Shown: one piece after another, positions 1 through 11,709 of the stretch | Layout: each line of letters begins with the position of its first letter | Position numbering within the stretch: position 1 is the stretch's first letter | From: Fonsecaea monophora | Taxonomy: Eukaryota > Ascomycota > Eurotiomycetes > Chaetothyriales > Herpotrichiellaceae | Direction of reading: 5' to 3' | NCBI RefSeq assembly: GCF_001642475.1 | Contig: NW_019174032.1 | Coordinates: 50,758-114,757 of the forward strand | Length of the DNA stretch: 64,000 nucleotides | Program-made: the position numbers and the translations under genes | The notes under the pieces: model-generated | Seen by the model: only the letters and a program-made list of their open reading frames with translations | The model's database searches: none | What the model was told of the DNA's origin: nothing

Positions 1-586
1 CATTGTTATCAATATTGTCGGGATTCAAATGTCCTTGTTTTCTCGTTGCCTCTTTTCTGTGCATGCGTTGTCTTCTGCGTCGCCTCACTTTGTAGATGGC
101 ATTGTCATCGAATGTTTCCAACGGTCGCCTGTTGGCCACTCTCCTTGCTTCTGTGTCTCTCATTTCATCGCCTTCTTCATGCAAATTACCACCGATAAAT
201 ATACCACCCGCCAGAGATGAATTCCGGCTTGCTCTACCTTGGGCTCAGGTGGTTTCCAGCGACAAAGACAACACGATCACTCTTCTCTGGCATACGTTGC
301 GACGATGTCTAGCTGCGATGCGGCAATAACCGCTGTTATTTGATCTCCATGAGGCGATGCCCGTGTGTATATCGCCAAATATCGTTTATTCCCAGTCGGT
401 GCCTAGGCTGCATTTTACTAGATGGAGTTTTGTACATGGTGCAACCCCTGCGGTGCCTTGTCTTGTTTGTCCAGGCAACTGTCCGCACCTGCGTTCTACT
501 CAACAGGAGTTGACACCATATCCTCATGTCTGTTTCCATCCTCATCTACCAGCCTTTCCTGACTATCCTCTCAGTAAAAGTGTGAA
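1..586. other. Intergenic, no gene seen
   Basis: Only short, compositionally random open frames on both strands. It must contain the promoter and leader of the HET-domain gene that starts at 587. I see no RNA gene or repeat. Confidence 0.6.
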
Positions 587-3010
587 ATGTCTCAAGATGA
601 CCTTTGCACTGTGTCCCGGGACCGAGTGAGGTCAATATACCTGGACGGCCTCAAGTGGAAATCAGGCAACCAAAAGGGCATTCCGCCAACATTCCTCCCT
701 CGCGACACCAGTTATCACTCCGACAAGGATCTGCTGATATCCTTTACGAGCGAGCAAGCAAATCGCCGAGCTCGCGATTGGTGTCAGGCCTACTACTATG
801 CCGCACAAGATCCAGAACACCATATCCATCTACTAGACAGGGCAGTGGGCGCGCTCCTTCGCTGCAACTTTGAGGGAGTCCTCAGCGAGGATGCCATCAT
901 TACCCAGACATGCGCTCTGCTATCGCGTCTGCCTCGGACGCCTCAGCTTCCAGCCTCAATATCAGCGCAGTTCAATGGGGCTGCTTTGCCTTGGCTATAT
1001 TTCAGAGCCAGTCACTCCGGCTGCGTGAGGCTTGACCGGGACAGCTGGCACGAGTTGCTCGTAACCAACTGGGTCGATACCAGCTCCATCCGTCTGGCGC
1101 TGACCATCGTTCAGATCCGCGATGAGATGATAGACACGACGCAGACCTTCGTGGACACTCTGGCAGAGTTGACGGCAACAGCTTTCGACCTGTCCGCCAA
1201 AACAAAAGATACCGCCGATCACAAGCACTGGCTGGTGGCCAAAAGCTTCCTGTGGACGTGCTGGTGCCGCAGTCTGATGCTTCACTTCCACTATCATCTG
1301 GGCATGCAACTACGAGCCGGGTACGATGCCGAACGAAATGAGTCGCTGAACATGCGTCAACCACTGCCAGGCCAGGACGGGGAGACTCCGAATTCCCTTG
1401 AGGCACTTCCACAGTATATGTGCAGGTGGGCCTTTGCGCTGCTGGGGTTGGATAGAGCGTCCATCGGGCAAGATTTCCGTGACTTTCGACGCCGATTCGG
1501 TGCCATGTTCAACGACAACCCAGCAAGATGCATTCTTTCGTCTTCGCAGGCCTGTAATGGACAAGGACCAGAACATTGCCAACGGTTCACGAGCATGACA
1601 ATAGTCGACCAATCGGCCCACGATTTCCGGTGCAACGGTGGTTGTGACAAGATGTTCTGGGACGAATTCAGTTATCGCAACATCGAGGGCGCCAGAGCCG
1701 TGTCGGCCAAGGACTCTGACAATGTCGCCATTCGATACTGTCAAGCGTCTTCCCGGACACTCAGTGTCTCACATGTATGGGCTCACGGCGCGGGAGGGAG
1801 ACCTCATACGGGGATGAATGCTTGTCTACACGCACGACTGATACAGCTGGCCCACGAAAATAAATGTGACTCTTACTGGATGGACACGCCTTGTATTCCC
1901 GAGAATCATGACCTTCGTGCGGAGGCTATAGCTAACATCAACAAGATCTTCACCATCAGCCGGATGACACTGATCTGGGATCGCGACATCATGTCCATTG
2001 ATATCAGCGACGGCTCGATCGAGACATGGGAGACCCTACTCTCGACGCTTCTGGTCTGTGATTGGAATGTCCGGTCTTGGACGCTGCTCGAGTCGATGAG
2101 GGCCCGTCACACCGTCCATCTCCTGTGTAAATACAACAGAATCATCTCGGTCAAGGAATGCCTGACAAAGGTCCACGAACAGGGGTCAATGGCCATCGCC
2201 AACCTCTTCCTCACCCATCAGCAGATCCTCCCGGCCCAACCACCTTCGCCGTTTGACAAAAATCCCCGAGGAGATATTGCCCGGCGGCGAGACGGGTACA
2301 TCTCGGTGGAAGAGTCTATCTGCCTGCTGGCGTACCGCCACGCCTCGCGCCCGGGCGATAGTACTGTCATCATGAGCTTGTTGCACGATACCACGCCCGC
2401 GTACACTGCCGAGATGTTTTGGAAATCCAAAATCAACAGCATCATCCACACGGGCGTCCTGTTCTCTTCCCTTCCCAGACTACAGTGCAAGGGTTTCGGT
2501 TGGGCTCCGGCCCAACCTGAGGTCTCTCGACTGGCCACCACAACCACCACCTCATCGAATGCAACATCCTTACTATCATCACCATTGCATCTGGTGTACG
2601 ACGGCGCGGGAACATCCGTCGCGCTCATCACAGACAAAGGCCTCGATGCAACGTTTACTACTTTTGAAGTATCCGGTCCCTCGCCAAGCAGGTTCCCCGC
2701 GAGTGTCAAGGCCTTCAAGGACACTTTCGCGCGTGGCGACCGCAGGGGAGTTGATTGTCCGTCACGTCGAGCCCGGGAGGAATTCAAGCTGCACAAATAC
2801 CGCCACGCGAGGTTCGTGCTCGCTGCAAAGGTGGTCGCGTCTAGCGGCTACTATGTCTATCGAGGACCCCGACATGGCACCGTCTTTGGGGTAGTTGGCT
2901 CGAATGACAAAGCTCACAGGATTTGGCACTGGCTCGGCGTCTTTGAATGGGACGCTGCAGCTCCGTGGCCTCCAATGAGACGAGAGGTGGAGGATATCTT
3001 CCTGGTGTGA
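587..3010 (+). CDS. HET-domain (heterokaryon incompatibility-like) protein
   Basis: Single-exon frame of 807 residues with an ATG at 587. Residues about 385-540 carry the hallmarks of a HET domain: LSVSHVWAHG, then YWMDTPCIP, then a helix with INKIFTISRMTLIWD, and the closing WTLLE. In known HET proteins this domain triggers vegetative-incompatibility cell death or acts as a fungal innate-immunity-like sensor output. The N-terminal 380 residues and the C-terminal 270 match nothing I recognise; the tail holds a Ser/Thr-rich stretch around residue 650. No transmembrane segment or signal peptide is visible. No partner such as a NACHT or lipase protein lies next to it. The next gene is a convergent transcription factor only about 130 bp away. 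Family call is firm; the specific trigger is unknown. Confidence 0.8.
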   Translation: MSQDDLCTVSRDRVRSIYLDGLKWKSGNQKGIPPTFLPRDTSYHSDKDLLISFTSEQANRRARDWCQAYYYAAQDPEHHIHLLDRAVGALLRCNFEGVLSEDAIITQTCALLSRLPRTPQLPASISAQFNGAALPWLYFRASHSGCVRLDRDSWHELLVTNWVDTSSIRLALTIVQIRDEMIDTTQTFVDTLAELTATAFDLSAKTKDTADHKHWLVAKSFLWTCWCRSLMLHFHYHLGMQLRAGYDAERNESLNMRQPLPGQDGETPNSLEALPQYMCRWAFALLGLDRASIGQDFRDFRRRFGAMFNDNPARCILSSSQACNGQGPEHCQRFTSMTIVDQSAHDFRCNGGCDKMFWDEFSYRNIEGARAVSAKDSDNVAIRYCQASSRTLSVSHVWAHGAGGRPHTGMNACLHARLIQLAHENKCDSYWMDTPCIPENHDLRAEAIANINKIFTISRMTLIWDRDIMSIDISDGSIETWETLLSTLLVCDWNVRSWTLLESMRARHTVHLLCKYNRIISVKECLTKVHEQGSMAIANLFLTHQQILPAQPPSPFDKNPRGDIARRRDGYISVEESICLLAYRHASRPGDSTVIMSLLHDTTPAYTAEMFWKSKINSIIHTGVLFSSLPRLQCKGFGWAPAQPEVSRLATTTTTSSNATSLLSSPLHLVYDGAGTSVALITDKGLDATFTTFEVSGPSPSRFPASVKAFKDTFARGDRRGVDCPSRRAREEFKLHKYRHARFVLAAKVVASSGYYVYRGPRHGTVFGVVGSNDKAHRIWHWLGVFEWDAAAPWPPMRREVEDIFLV

Positions 3011-3142
3011 AGACAGGCCCAATTAGCTTCAAGGGGGAGAAGGCCACGCTGACTTGAATTTCCCCTTTGACTTTGTCAGTCAGATATTGATCCTGGCATG
3101 GAAGCTGCGTCAATGTCTTCCATGGAAACCCCCTCTCAACAG

Positions 3143-5490
3143 TTACAAGTCCTCCATCTGACCGAAGCCAAAATGTCCCGAAAGCAGCTGCTCCCATTGC
3201 GTCCACTCGTTTGGGTCCATCTCAAATGAAACGAGATCGGGGAAGTTATAGTCAAGGGTATCAGACTCGAGCAGATAACCACCACCCTGGTTCCCAGCCT
3301 GAAAATTTCCCAGGCTGGCAAAGTCCTGATCAGTCGGCCGCCGACCAGAACTCTGTCTGGACGCCCTGAAACTTTGGCGCATCGCCGTAATGTACTCGGG
3401 CGTCACTGGCTCCGGGAGACCCTCTGATCTCGCGGTGGCGACATGGTCGTCCCAGACCTCCAGGGTCCATTTACTCAGTGCCAGGTACACCGGGCCCGTG
3501 GATTCCTTGAAGGCCTCGGATTTCTGCGAAATCACCACACCAATCAGCTGCCACAGGCGATCAAGCTCGGGTCCTGGCTTGCGGTGTCGCGCCTCGATGA
3601 GGACGCAGAGCATCGTGTCCCAGAGATAGCTGGTGCTGATGCGCCACGCGTACTTTTGCAGTGCCTGGTTGCCAAACACCAAGACGGCGTATTCCAGCAG
3701 TTTCGCGGCGTTGGCAAAGACAATGTCTCGCTCCGCCTGTGGGATTTTGACCCGTCGTCCAGCGAGTCGTCGTCGTGGACTGTGGGCAAGGAGCCTCATC
3801 TTACATATTCCAGACCTGATCATGACGGACGTAAAGGTATGCAAGGGGTTCGACGGGTCGCAGTATCGAAGATACTTTCTCTCCCAAAGATCCTGCATCT
3901 GGTTTATGACGCCGTCCTTCTTGGCCGTGGTGGTGTCTGGACTCGTGAGGATGTCCCAGTGAACACCATTCGACAGTGGGGAGGCGAGGCTGCGCAGCGA
4001 GTTCATGATATCACACCGGACGAGGCACATGGCAATCGAGGTGATGCCATCCCGCTCGGGTGGGGGGTCGACCATATCGGGACTAAGGTCTTCATCCTCG
4101 ACATTGAGAGGCATCTTGGTGTCTCCAATGGTCAGATCGAGGGACGGTCTCATGCCCAACATGTCGGCGGCGCGGAAATCGATGTGCACAATGTGCCACC
4201 AGAGCCGACGCCGCATTTCCGTCTCGAACAGCGACAGGCCGAGCGATTCCCCATCGCGGTGGAGACCCATTTTGAGCGCCAGGCGCACGGCCACTCCTGA
4301 CAAGATGAACTGGGTGTCATGTCGAAGGCACATTCTTACACCAACCTACACAGAATGTGTTAGGACAATTCAGAACAGAAACTTCAGAGAAGTACGTGAA
4401 CTTTACCAGGAACAACGAAAATGCTCGCAAGGTCATGAGACTTGAGGTTTGCAGGAGTCCAGCATTGATCAAGGCCTGCCGAGCCATCGATCGATATCGC
4501 GTCAGCATGACTGGTCGTGGTCCTCCCAGCAGACGATGGCATTCGTCGTCGTCTAGCGCGCGGACTGCAGCAAGGCAAAACCCAAACATGGCCGCCGTCA
4601 CGCTGTTGGGTGTCTCGCGTGGATGTTGCAGTGCATTGGTCAACGAGGCCCAGAATGTCGGGATGTGCAGAAATTTCATGACCGTATCGATTCGGTCCAC
4701 GTAGATATCCTTCAGCTTGCGCAGGACCTCGAAGGGGGGAAAGTAATCGACGAGGTCGAAGGGGTTGGAGGTGCTGGAGTGATGAGGAAGGCTTGCTTGG
4801 TCGAGCGGACCTAGAAACAGGGCACATTCGCTCACGCTGGCCTCGTCCAAGACGCCATCGGGGGCGTATTCGTCCGGATGATGAAACTATCGACGGAGTG
4901 TGTTAGGAGAGGATGCTTCTTGAATATGGGTCTTCGCCAACACTCTCACCTTGTCTCCCAAGTTGGACCAGAGGGCGCTGTGGATAGGGTAGGACTTAGA
5001 CACTGTTCACTAGGGAAAGGGACGCCAGGGTCTCAAACCTGTCAAAGTATCTCGAGTTGCCTTCTCTAGTGACCAGCTTTGTTCTAGCCAAGTCGAGTCC
5101 TCCGAGAGCGCCAGAGCCGTCGACGTCGACATCGACACGAGCCTCACTGTCTTTGTGGACCATAGCCACATCGTATTTATCACATGATTCCATATCCGAG
5201 CCATCGTCACTGTCCAGCGACGGTTCGATCTTCGCGCCATACGCCCTGAGCATCTCTTCGTACCGTCTCAGTCTGGCGTGCAGTCCTTCGCGCGCGGGCT
5301 TCGTCCTCTTCCGCTTGCCGCGCGTCGGCGGGACGAAGCTACATTGTGTGTCTCCCTTGACGCAGTTGGCGCATGGAGACTGGCGGTCGCACTTGATTTT
5401 GCGCTGGCGACAGACCAAGCAGGAGAAGCCTTTGGCGTCTGCGGTTGTGTCTGTCGCTGTCGCGGGGTCCTCAGTCAGGGGGCGCGACAT
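3143..5490 (-). CDS. Zn2Cys6 fungal transcription factor
   Basis: Four exons: 5490-5039, 4977-4950, 4886-4407 and 4345-3143, joined across introns of 61, 63 and 61 bp, give 720 residues. Residues 24-50 form a Zn(II)2Cys6 DNA-binding cluster with spacing CX2CX6CX5CX2CX6C, followed by a basic linker (KRKRTKPAR). The middle region is the fungal-specific regulatory domain, with the tell-tale GVAVRLALKMGLHRDGE and ETEMRRRLWWHIVHID motifs. Exon 2 encodes only about nine residues (the ALWSNLGDK segment), which this family keeps in front of the regulatory domain. The gene is divergent from the MFS pump at 5851 with a 360 bp shared promoter, a frequent arrangement for a pathway regulator and its exporter. 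That it controls the neighbouring P450 and pumps is inference. The three introns restore one frame exactly, so the model is well supported. Confidence 0.88.
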
Positions 5491-5850
5491 GGTTAAGTTT
5501 CACTTTATTTCTCCCTCGCTTTTGGGAAATACTCGGTGGTCGGAGAGAGGGATTATCTCGTAGAGATGGGAGGATTTGTTGATGTGGTGGTGGTGGTATT
5601 TCACCTGATGTTGATCTCGGCGCTCGGAAGGTCAAAAATCAACATTTGAGCCCCGAGAGGCGAAGCGAAGTGAATACAACGCAAAAAAAGGGGACAAATT
5701 CAACCACAAGCAGGCTACCACCAACTACCAAAAACCAGGTACTTAAGGAAGCGGGCTGTCAGGTCTGCAGACTGCGGACATGGACTCTCCAGATTGCCTC
5801 AGTCCACATCTCTATTCCTGCGCAGCACGAGTCCCAGCATTGCTTCCACG
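5491..5850. promoter_or_regulatory. Divergent promoter region
   Basis: This 360 bp gap separates the start codons of the Zn2Cys6 factor (minus strand) and the MFS pump (plus strand), so both promoters must lie here. I could not pick out a convincing operator; no inverted CGG pair is obvious by eye. Confidence 0.5.
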
Positions 5851-7631
5851 ATGACACGAACCTCTTCACACGACGACGACAATGCCAAACATGACCCAGA
5901 GGCGGACACCCAGCAGAAGAGTGTTGGGACAGATGATGGATATCCAAGCATGCGGAAGAGGATCCTGATCATGCTCGCAGGCTACCTTGCCATCTTCCTG
6001 GTTACTTTGGTACTTCCAATGCCTTTACAATCTCTCCCACCTCGACTGACCAACTCCTCTAGGACCAAAACATCATATCCACGGCCATCCCACGAATCAC
6101 CGACGAGTTCGACTCCATCGGAGACATTGGATGGTATGGCAGCGCGTACCTGCTCACCATGTGCAGCTTCCAGCTCCTCATGGGCAAGGTCTACAAGTTC
6201 TACCCGGCAAAACCCGTCTTCCTGTCGGGCATTGTGCTTTTTGAAGTCGGCTCAGCAGTGTGTGGATCGGCGCCGAGCTCTGTGGCCTTCATAGTCGGTC
6301 GCGCCATTGCAGGCCTGGGTGCGTCAGGCATGTTCTCGGGCGTCATGGTCATCCTGTTCCACACCGTCCCTCTCCAGCAACGGCCGATCTGGCAGGGTGC
6401 TTTTGGGGGTATCTTTGCGATTGCGTCCGTCATCGGGCCTCTGGTCGGAGGGGCATTCACCGATAACGTCACCTGGAGATGGTGTTTCTACATCAACCTC
6501 CCCATCGGCGCCGTGGTCGTGGTCGTCACCATGGTCGTCCTGCGCCTTTCCCACCAAAAACTCGACAAACGCGCCCCCGGGATCCTGGGTAAGGTGAAGC
6601 AGCTCGACCCCCTGGGTAACCTGGTATTCTTCCCCGGCATCATTTGTCTGATCCTGGCTCTCCAGTGGGGAGGGACCAAGTACTCGTGGGACAACGCGAG
6701 GGTCATTGTCCTGCTGGTTCTCTGTGCCGTGCTCTGCCTCGCCTTTGGGGGAATCCAAGTCTGGAAACAAGAAGACGGCACCGTCCCTCCCCGGATCATC
6801 AAGCAGCGCAGCGTGGCGGCTGCGCTGTGGTTCTCGTTTTTCAACGGCGCCGGCGTCATGGTCACCGTTTACTACCTGCCCATCTGGTTCCAGGCCATCA
6901 AGGGCGTCAGCGCCGTCAAGTCGGGCATCATGCTGCTCCCGCTGGTGCTGTCGTCGGTCATCGCCTCCATCTCGTCGGGCATCATCATCAGTCGCCTTGG
7001 CTACTACACGCCGTTTTTCATCCTCAGCTCCGTGGCCACGTCCATCGGCGCCGGCCTGCTCTGCACCTTCACCTCGACGACAGCCCACCCGGCGTGGATC
7101 GGGTACCAGGTCATCCTGGGGCTAGGCTTGGGCTTCGGCGCTCAACAGGGCCTGAACGTCGTACAAACTGTTCTGGACCGTCCCGACATAGCCACCGGCA
7201 CCGCCGTCGTCATGTTTCTGCGCTTCCTCGGCTCCGCCATCTTCCTGCCCGTCGCCGAGAACATATTCCTCAACGGCCTCGTCGCGAAACTGACGGCCGA
7301 TCTGCCCGGCGTCGATCCCCACGCGGTGACCACGACCTCGGGCGCGACGGACCTGCGCAATCTCGCTGGTGGCAACGACCTGGCCGTCCTCCTGGCCGAT
7401 TACAACGACGCCCTCGTCCATGTCTTTTACCTCGTCGTGGCGACCTGCGTCGCGACCATCTTGGGGAGTGTGCTGGTCGAGTGGCGCAGCTTGAAGGTCC
7501 GCGCTGCTGCAAGTTCTGCTGCTGCTAGTAGTGGAGGAGATGGTAGTAGTGACGCTGATAACGAGCCGACTGAGTCCAAGGAGGCTGGAGAAGCGACAGA
7601 GCGAAAGGACTCCAACGCACAAAATGCCTAA
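5851..7631 (+). CDS. MFS multidrug efflux transporter (14-TM, DHA2-like)
   Basis: Two exons, 5851-6009 and 6063-7631, joined across a 53 bp intron, encode 575 residues. The first membrane segment (LIMLAGYLAIFLVTL) runs across the splice into DQNIISTAIPRI, the conserved D-x-x-I-x-x-x-A-x-P element after TM1 in the DHA2 family. The antiporter motif C appears as SVIGPLVGGAF, followed by WRWCFYINLPIGAV, typical of fungal toxin and drug pumps. The N-terminal 35 residues are acidic and cytosolic; the C-terminal tail is Ala/Ser/Glu-rich. Such proteins export small organic molecules in exchange for protons at the plasma membrane. It shares a promoter with the Zn2Cys6 factor, so co-regulation is plausible. 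Substrate is unknown. Confidence 0.88.
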
Positions 7632-8859
7632 AAGATGGGAAGGGGGAGAGAACCTCCTTTGGTTTGGTTTCTACACATCAAGGCGGTGCTGGTGGGTGGG
7701 TGCGTGGGCTGGGCATATCATCTCATATCATCTCCTCTCATTTTATACACTCTCCTCTCTTGTCTTCTCGTTTTCTTTTCTTCTATTCTACGGCCTCATG
7801 GTGGGAAAATCCAACAGAACAGAGGGATTTTACTATTATTTTGGTGTCAGAGTTCTTGACACATACACACAACTCGGGGCGATTGGACCTTTTGCTTTTG
7901 AAAAAAAAAAAGTTTCTATTTTATTGTACATGTACATGTACATGTACATCGATAGGGAGATGAATAGATTGAGAAAAATCTCCCTCTCTGTGAGAAGAAA
8001 AGATAAAAGAGGCTTCCGCACGTCTTGGGAGTCAATAAAATCCTTACTCATCTCGGCTGTTCCATCCCATCCCATCACGTTTTACCTTTGCATCTGTATT
8101 CACCATGGTGCAAGGCAGAGGCGTCTAAGCACCGTGCTTTCATCCGGGACGCAGGACAGAACCCGACGAATCCTCTTCATACTTCTCTGGACATGAATGG
8201 TAAGAATATCAGTTGACAAGGTGGCAATTTCTGATCTATCTAGAAGAAAAAACTATGAATCAACGACCATTATCTATGACGAAGCCACAACACTGGGGTT
8301 TTCTGAGATGTTGGACGAAGCTACCGTATTGACTACCTAAGTGGGGGGATCACTGCGATGGAAGAGGATTCATAACAATGAGCATGACGATGACGGTGAC
8401 GATGGTTGGTGGTTGGTGATGTTGATGATGAAGAAGGATTCGCTTTCACGGCGACACAGATACACACACACAAACACACAGAGAGAGTCTCTCTCTCTCT
8501 TCCTCTCCTCCATTCCTCTCCTTCTCCGTCTCCATCCGCATCTCCATTCCTGGCATCCCTTGACAACTCACTAACTGAGTGACTGAAAGTTGACGCGATG
8601 ATAAGAAGAAACAAACAAGTCTGTGTGACTAGTTGATCAAATCTCGACCGACTTCTCGGTCCGCTGCTCTCGTCGTCGCGGGATCGTCATGACCTGGTGG
8701 AGTTTGACGTCGGCGGGTTCAAACTGTCATGTGCGAGCGTGTCAGTCGGCCATCAGCCACGTATCAAACCACCCATCACTGGAATCAGACGAACAGCCAA
8801 CGCAGGAAAGAAGAGGTAAGGAAGAGGAGAGAAAGGATAAAAGAGGGGAAACAAAAAAG
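7632..8859. other. Intergenic with microsatellites
   Basis: Holds a TGTACA-type hexamer array at about 7925-7949, an A-run at about 7902-7911, and mixed CA/GA repeats at about 8455-8510. No coding frame is convincing. It lies between convergent 3' ends of the MFS and P450 genes, so it contains both terminators. Confidence 0.6.
7925..7949. repeat. TGTACA hexanucleotide microsatellite
   Basis: About four copies of the self-complementary hexamer TGTACA in a row. Because the unit is palindromic the array could extrude short hairpins; most likely it is just a microsatellite. Confidence 0.8.
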
Positions 8860-10596
8860 TTAAAATCTCACCTTATAAATCCTCAACAGCGTGGCCCAGA
8901 TCTTGTACAGCTCCAGCTGGACAATGTTCTTGCCGATGCAGCTGCGGCTGCCGTGGCCAAAGACCAGCATGGAGCGGTGCATGCGGACCTTGCGCTCGCG
9001 GAACTCGTCCTCGGTCTCGCTGGGCTGCCGCATCCAGCGCTCCGGGTTGAAGGCGCGGGCGTCCTTGCCAAAGACGTGCGGCAGCATCGCCATGGACGCG
9101 GCGTTCATGGCGATGACGGTGCCGGGTGGCAAATGCGTGCCGTTGGGCAGCGTCAGACCCGACGGTCCCGCGACGCGCTCGAGGTTGTTGGCCGGGGCGC
9201 CGAACTGGCGGTACGACTCCTGGATGACGGCGTCGAGGTACGGCATCTTCAGGGCCAGCTCGAGCGCCGCGGGACCCTCGGTGTCGACCTCCTTCATGGC
9301 CGCCATGTTGACGCTGCGGATCTCCTGGTTCAGCCGCTCCTGCGCCTCCGGGTGCTCCGTCAGCCAGTGGATGGTGGCGTCCATGGCGCGGGCGCTGTTG
9401 TTGGCCCCGGCGAGCACATTCGTGGCCGTGAGGTGGGTGATGCGCAGGTCCGTCATCAGCGGGTACGCCTTTCTCGCCGCGATGAAGCTCCCCAGGAGGT
9501 CCTCGTGGCGGCGCGACGCCGACTGCGCCTCGGGATCCTTGGACGCCTTGGCCAGACGCTCGCTGACCACGCGCCGCGCAAAGGTGAAGAACATGCTCGG
9601 CTTCTGCGTGACGAGCTTGAGGAAGGGGTTGCGCTTGGTCAGCGTGTCGAGCAGCGGGAAGTTGTTGGCCACGCTGATGTATCGAAAGTTCTCCCGCTGC
9701 GCCTGGATCATGCCGTTGAAGTCGTAGCCGTGGTCGAGGAAGCCGAGCGGCTCGCCGAACGAGATCTTGGACATGACATCAAAGGCCCCTTTTTGAGGAC
9801 AGTGTCAGACCAATCTACCACTTTAGTGAGCGGGTTGAACTCACAGTATTGAAGCCAACGAGTCATGTTGATCGGAGTCCCATCGGCGTCATGCTTGTCG
9901 AGCTCCTTGATCAGCTTTTCGATCGTCTCGTCAATATACGGCTCGTAGCCCTTTAGAGAGGACAGAGAGTAGGCATGGGCAATGGGCCGCCTGTACATTC
10001 CGTGCGTCTTTTCATCCTTGATGCTGACCAGAGCGGTCTGGTCGGTGCCTGTGAGACGGGTGAGCGGGCGCACTCTTTCCAGATACAATTCACCAGTGGA
10101 ATGGACATGATGATCTACCTACCGGTCATGACAAAGACTTGGTATCCGGGACCCTGATGCAAATGAAGATGATGATTAGCAATCACGCTCCTCCAACACG
10201 TCTCTTTCCCCCCCTCCCCCCCCCCGGCCCCCCTTCTCTCTACCACTCGACAGACTCACTCACCTTATCCAGACGTTCCCTGAAGCCATAAATCGTATCA
10301 ATTGCCTCGGGATCATAGACGAGGACATGCTTCGGTCCGATCCTCACCACGTCCCCGTACCGGCCGATCATGTTGATCTGGTAGTTGTTGACGGCCTCCT
10401 TGTGGTGGTTGAGCCTCCATGCCTGGTACCCGCGCCACAGGTTGGTGTACTTGGCCAGCCAAGGACCGGGGACATGGTCGAGGCCGGCCCGCTTGCTCTG
10501 GACGAACAGGTAGAGGACGAGACCGACGAAGGCCGCCGCGGCAAGGTAGACGGGCGAGACGGCCGCGTGCTGAGTCAGCGGCGTGGAAAGCGCCAT
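8860..10596 (-). CDS. Cytochrome P450 monooxygenase (pisatin demethylase-like)
   Basis: Four exons: 10596-10264, 10153-10123, 10048-9845 and 9788-8860, give 498 residues, the normal P450 length. An N-terminal anchor (residues about 14-32) is followed by the proline hinge HVPGPWLAK. Later come the helix K pair ESYR, the PERW element NPERW and the haem loop FGHGSRSCIGKN, with the cysteine near residue 469. Segments such as DEKTHGMYRRPIAHAYS resemble the pisatin-demethylase branch. These enzymes oxidise small hydrophobic molecules at the ER with NADPH-P450 reductase. The I-helix reads AGANNSA, lacking the usual acidic residue and threonine, which may alter oxygen activation. Intron 1 contains a long C-run (about 10206-10235). 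It is divergent from the TRI12-type pump at 11710. Substrate unknown. Confidence 0.88.
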
Positions 10597-11709
10597 GTCG
10601 TGTTGCGTTGGCGTTCAAATTGATAAAGAAAAAAAAAATTGATGTCGTTGTTGTTGCAAAGGGTTCCAAAGGGCCCAAGTAAACGGACGGGGCAAGAGTG
10701 GGATGGGAATAGTATGGCCAAGGAATTTCCAAGCAAAAGAGTCAAGCTCAAGGAGGCGGGCGGGCCAAGTGCTGATGGGGGAGGATGGCGGCGGATGATG
10801 AGCCAAGGGGCTGGCTTTAAAAAAATGCTTGCGTTGCTTATGTACAAGTTTTCAAAGTCCCAGTCATTCTCTCCCCATGCATTCTGCTTCCTTCCTCCCC
10901 TCTCCCATTCTCTCCAAGCCCAACCGGGGGAAACGTATTTATGGTTACCCGAGGGACCAACAAGTCAACCTAGAGCCTTGTGATGTGTCCTCCCCCCCCT
11001 CTCCCCTGCGACAGAATCCCAACTGCCGACCTGTCCCCAGAGGGCGGGGAGACAAGGGGGAGTTAAGAGGTAAAGTGTAAGGTCTCTGGGGAAGATTCCC
11101 CCGCAGTTGCGTGTGTGGAGGAGGGGCCAATCATAGAGATGCCGAAGACGCTCGGAACGGCTAGATCGGCTGATTAGCTCAGCTTGGCGCTGCCCAAAAG
11201 AGGGAAGGATCGTGTAGTGGTACGTTATGATTGGGTTTTAGATCTCAAGTGGCTGAGGGTATCCTCCCCCAGGCTTTGTGGACAGCTTAGCCTAACTCTA
11301 GCCTGCCTGCGGGCGCTTCAGATCCATTCCCTTTCTTGCGACGCGAACCCCGGTCTCTCTTGCCTATATCACTCGGAGAGTAGACCACGAGGGCACAAAC
11401 CCCCTTATGCGGAGATTCCCCGACCTTTCGTTGTGAAGGCACCGAATCATCAAGTTGATTCTCTGGCAGAAAACAACTGCCGATACAACGTCTTCGGCAC
11501 GGGAACCGACACGTGGTAGCCTGGTCACATTATCCCAGACATCGTTGTCACCTCGCACTGAAAGGCTTCTCTCATCTTCCTCCAGAACCCGGGACAAAGT
11601 GTCAGCTTCACCACACACACAGGTGTGGGTGTTGTGTTACCTCCCTTCATTGCATGTTGACTTTGATTGATCTCTCTGTCGTTTTGTTTCTTGTAGTAAA
11701 GCAGCCATC
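10597..11709. promoter_or_regulatory. Shared upstream region of the P450 and TRI12-type pump
   Basis: This 1.1 kb region separates two divergent start codons. It is rich in C/T runs near 10990-11010, and a pyrimidine/CA stretch precedes the pump's ATG. No coding frame stands out. It should carry both promoters; no specific operator could be called. Confidence 0.45.

Noticed and set aside
6324..7088. 254-residue minus-strand frame opposite the MFS gene
   Set aside because: Asp/Gly/His-rich antisense shadow of a GC-rich coding exon with strong codon bias on the plus strand.
8689..9852. 387-residue plus-strand frame over the P450
   Set aside because: Antisense shadow; the minus strand carries all P450 motifs.
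10201..10245. C-rich tract as a possible regulatory element
   Set aside because: It lies inside P450 intron 1 and is best explained as a polypyrimidine low-complexity run.
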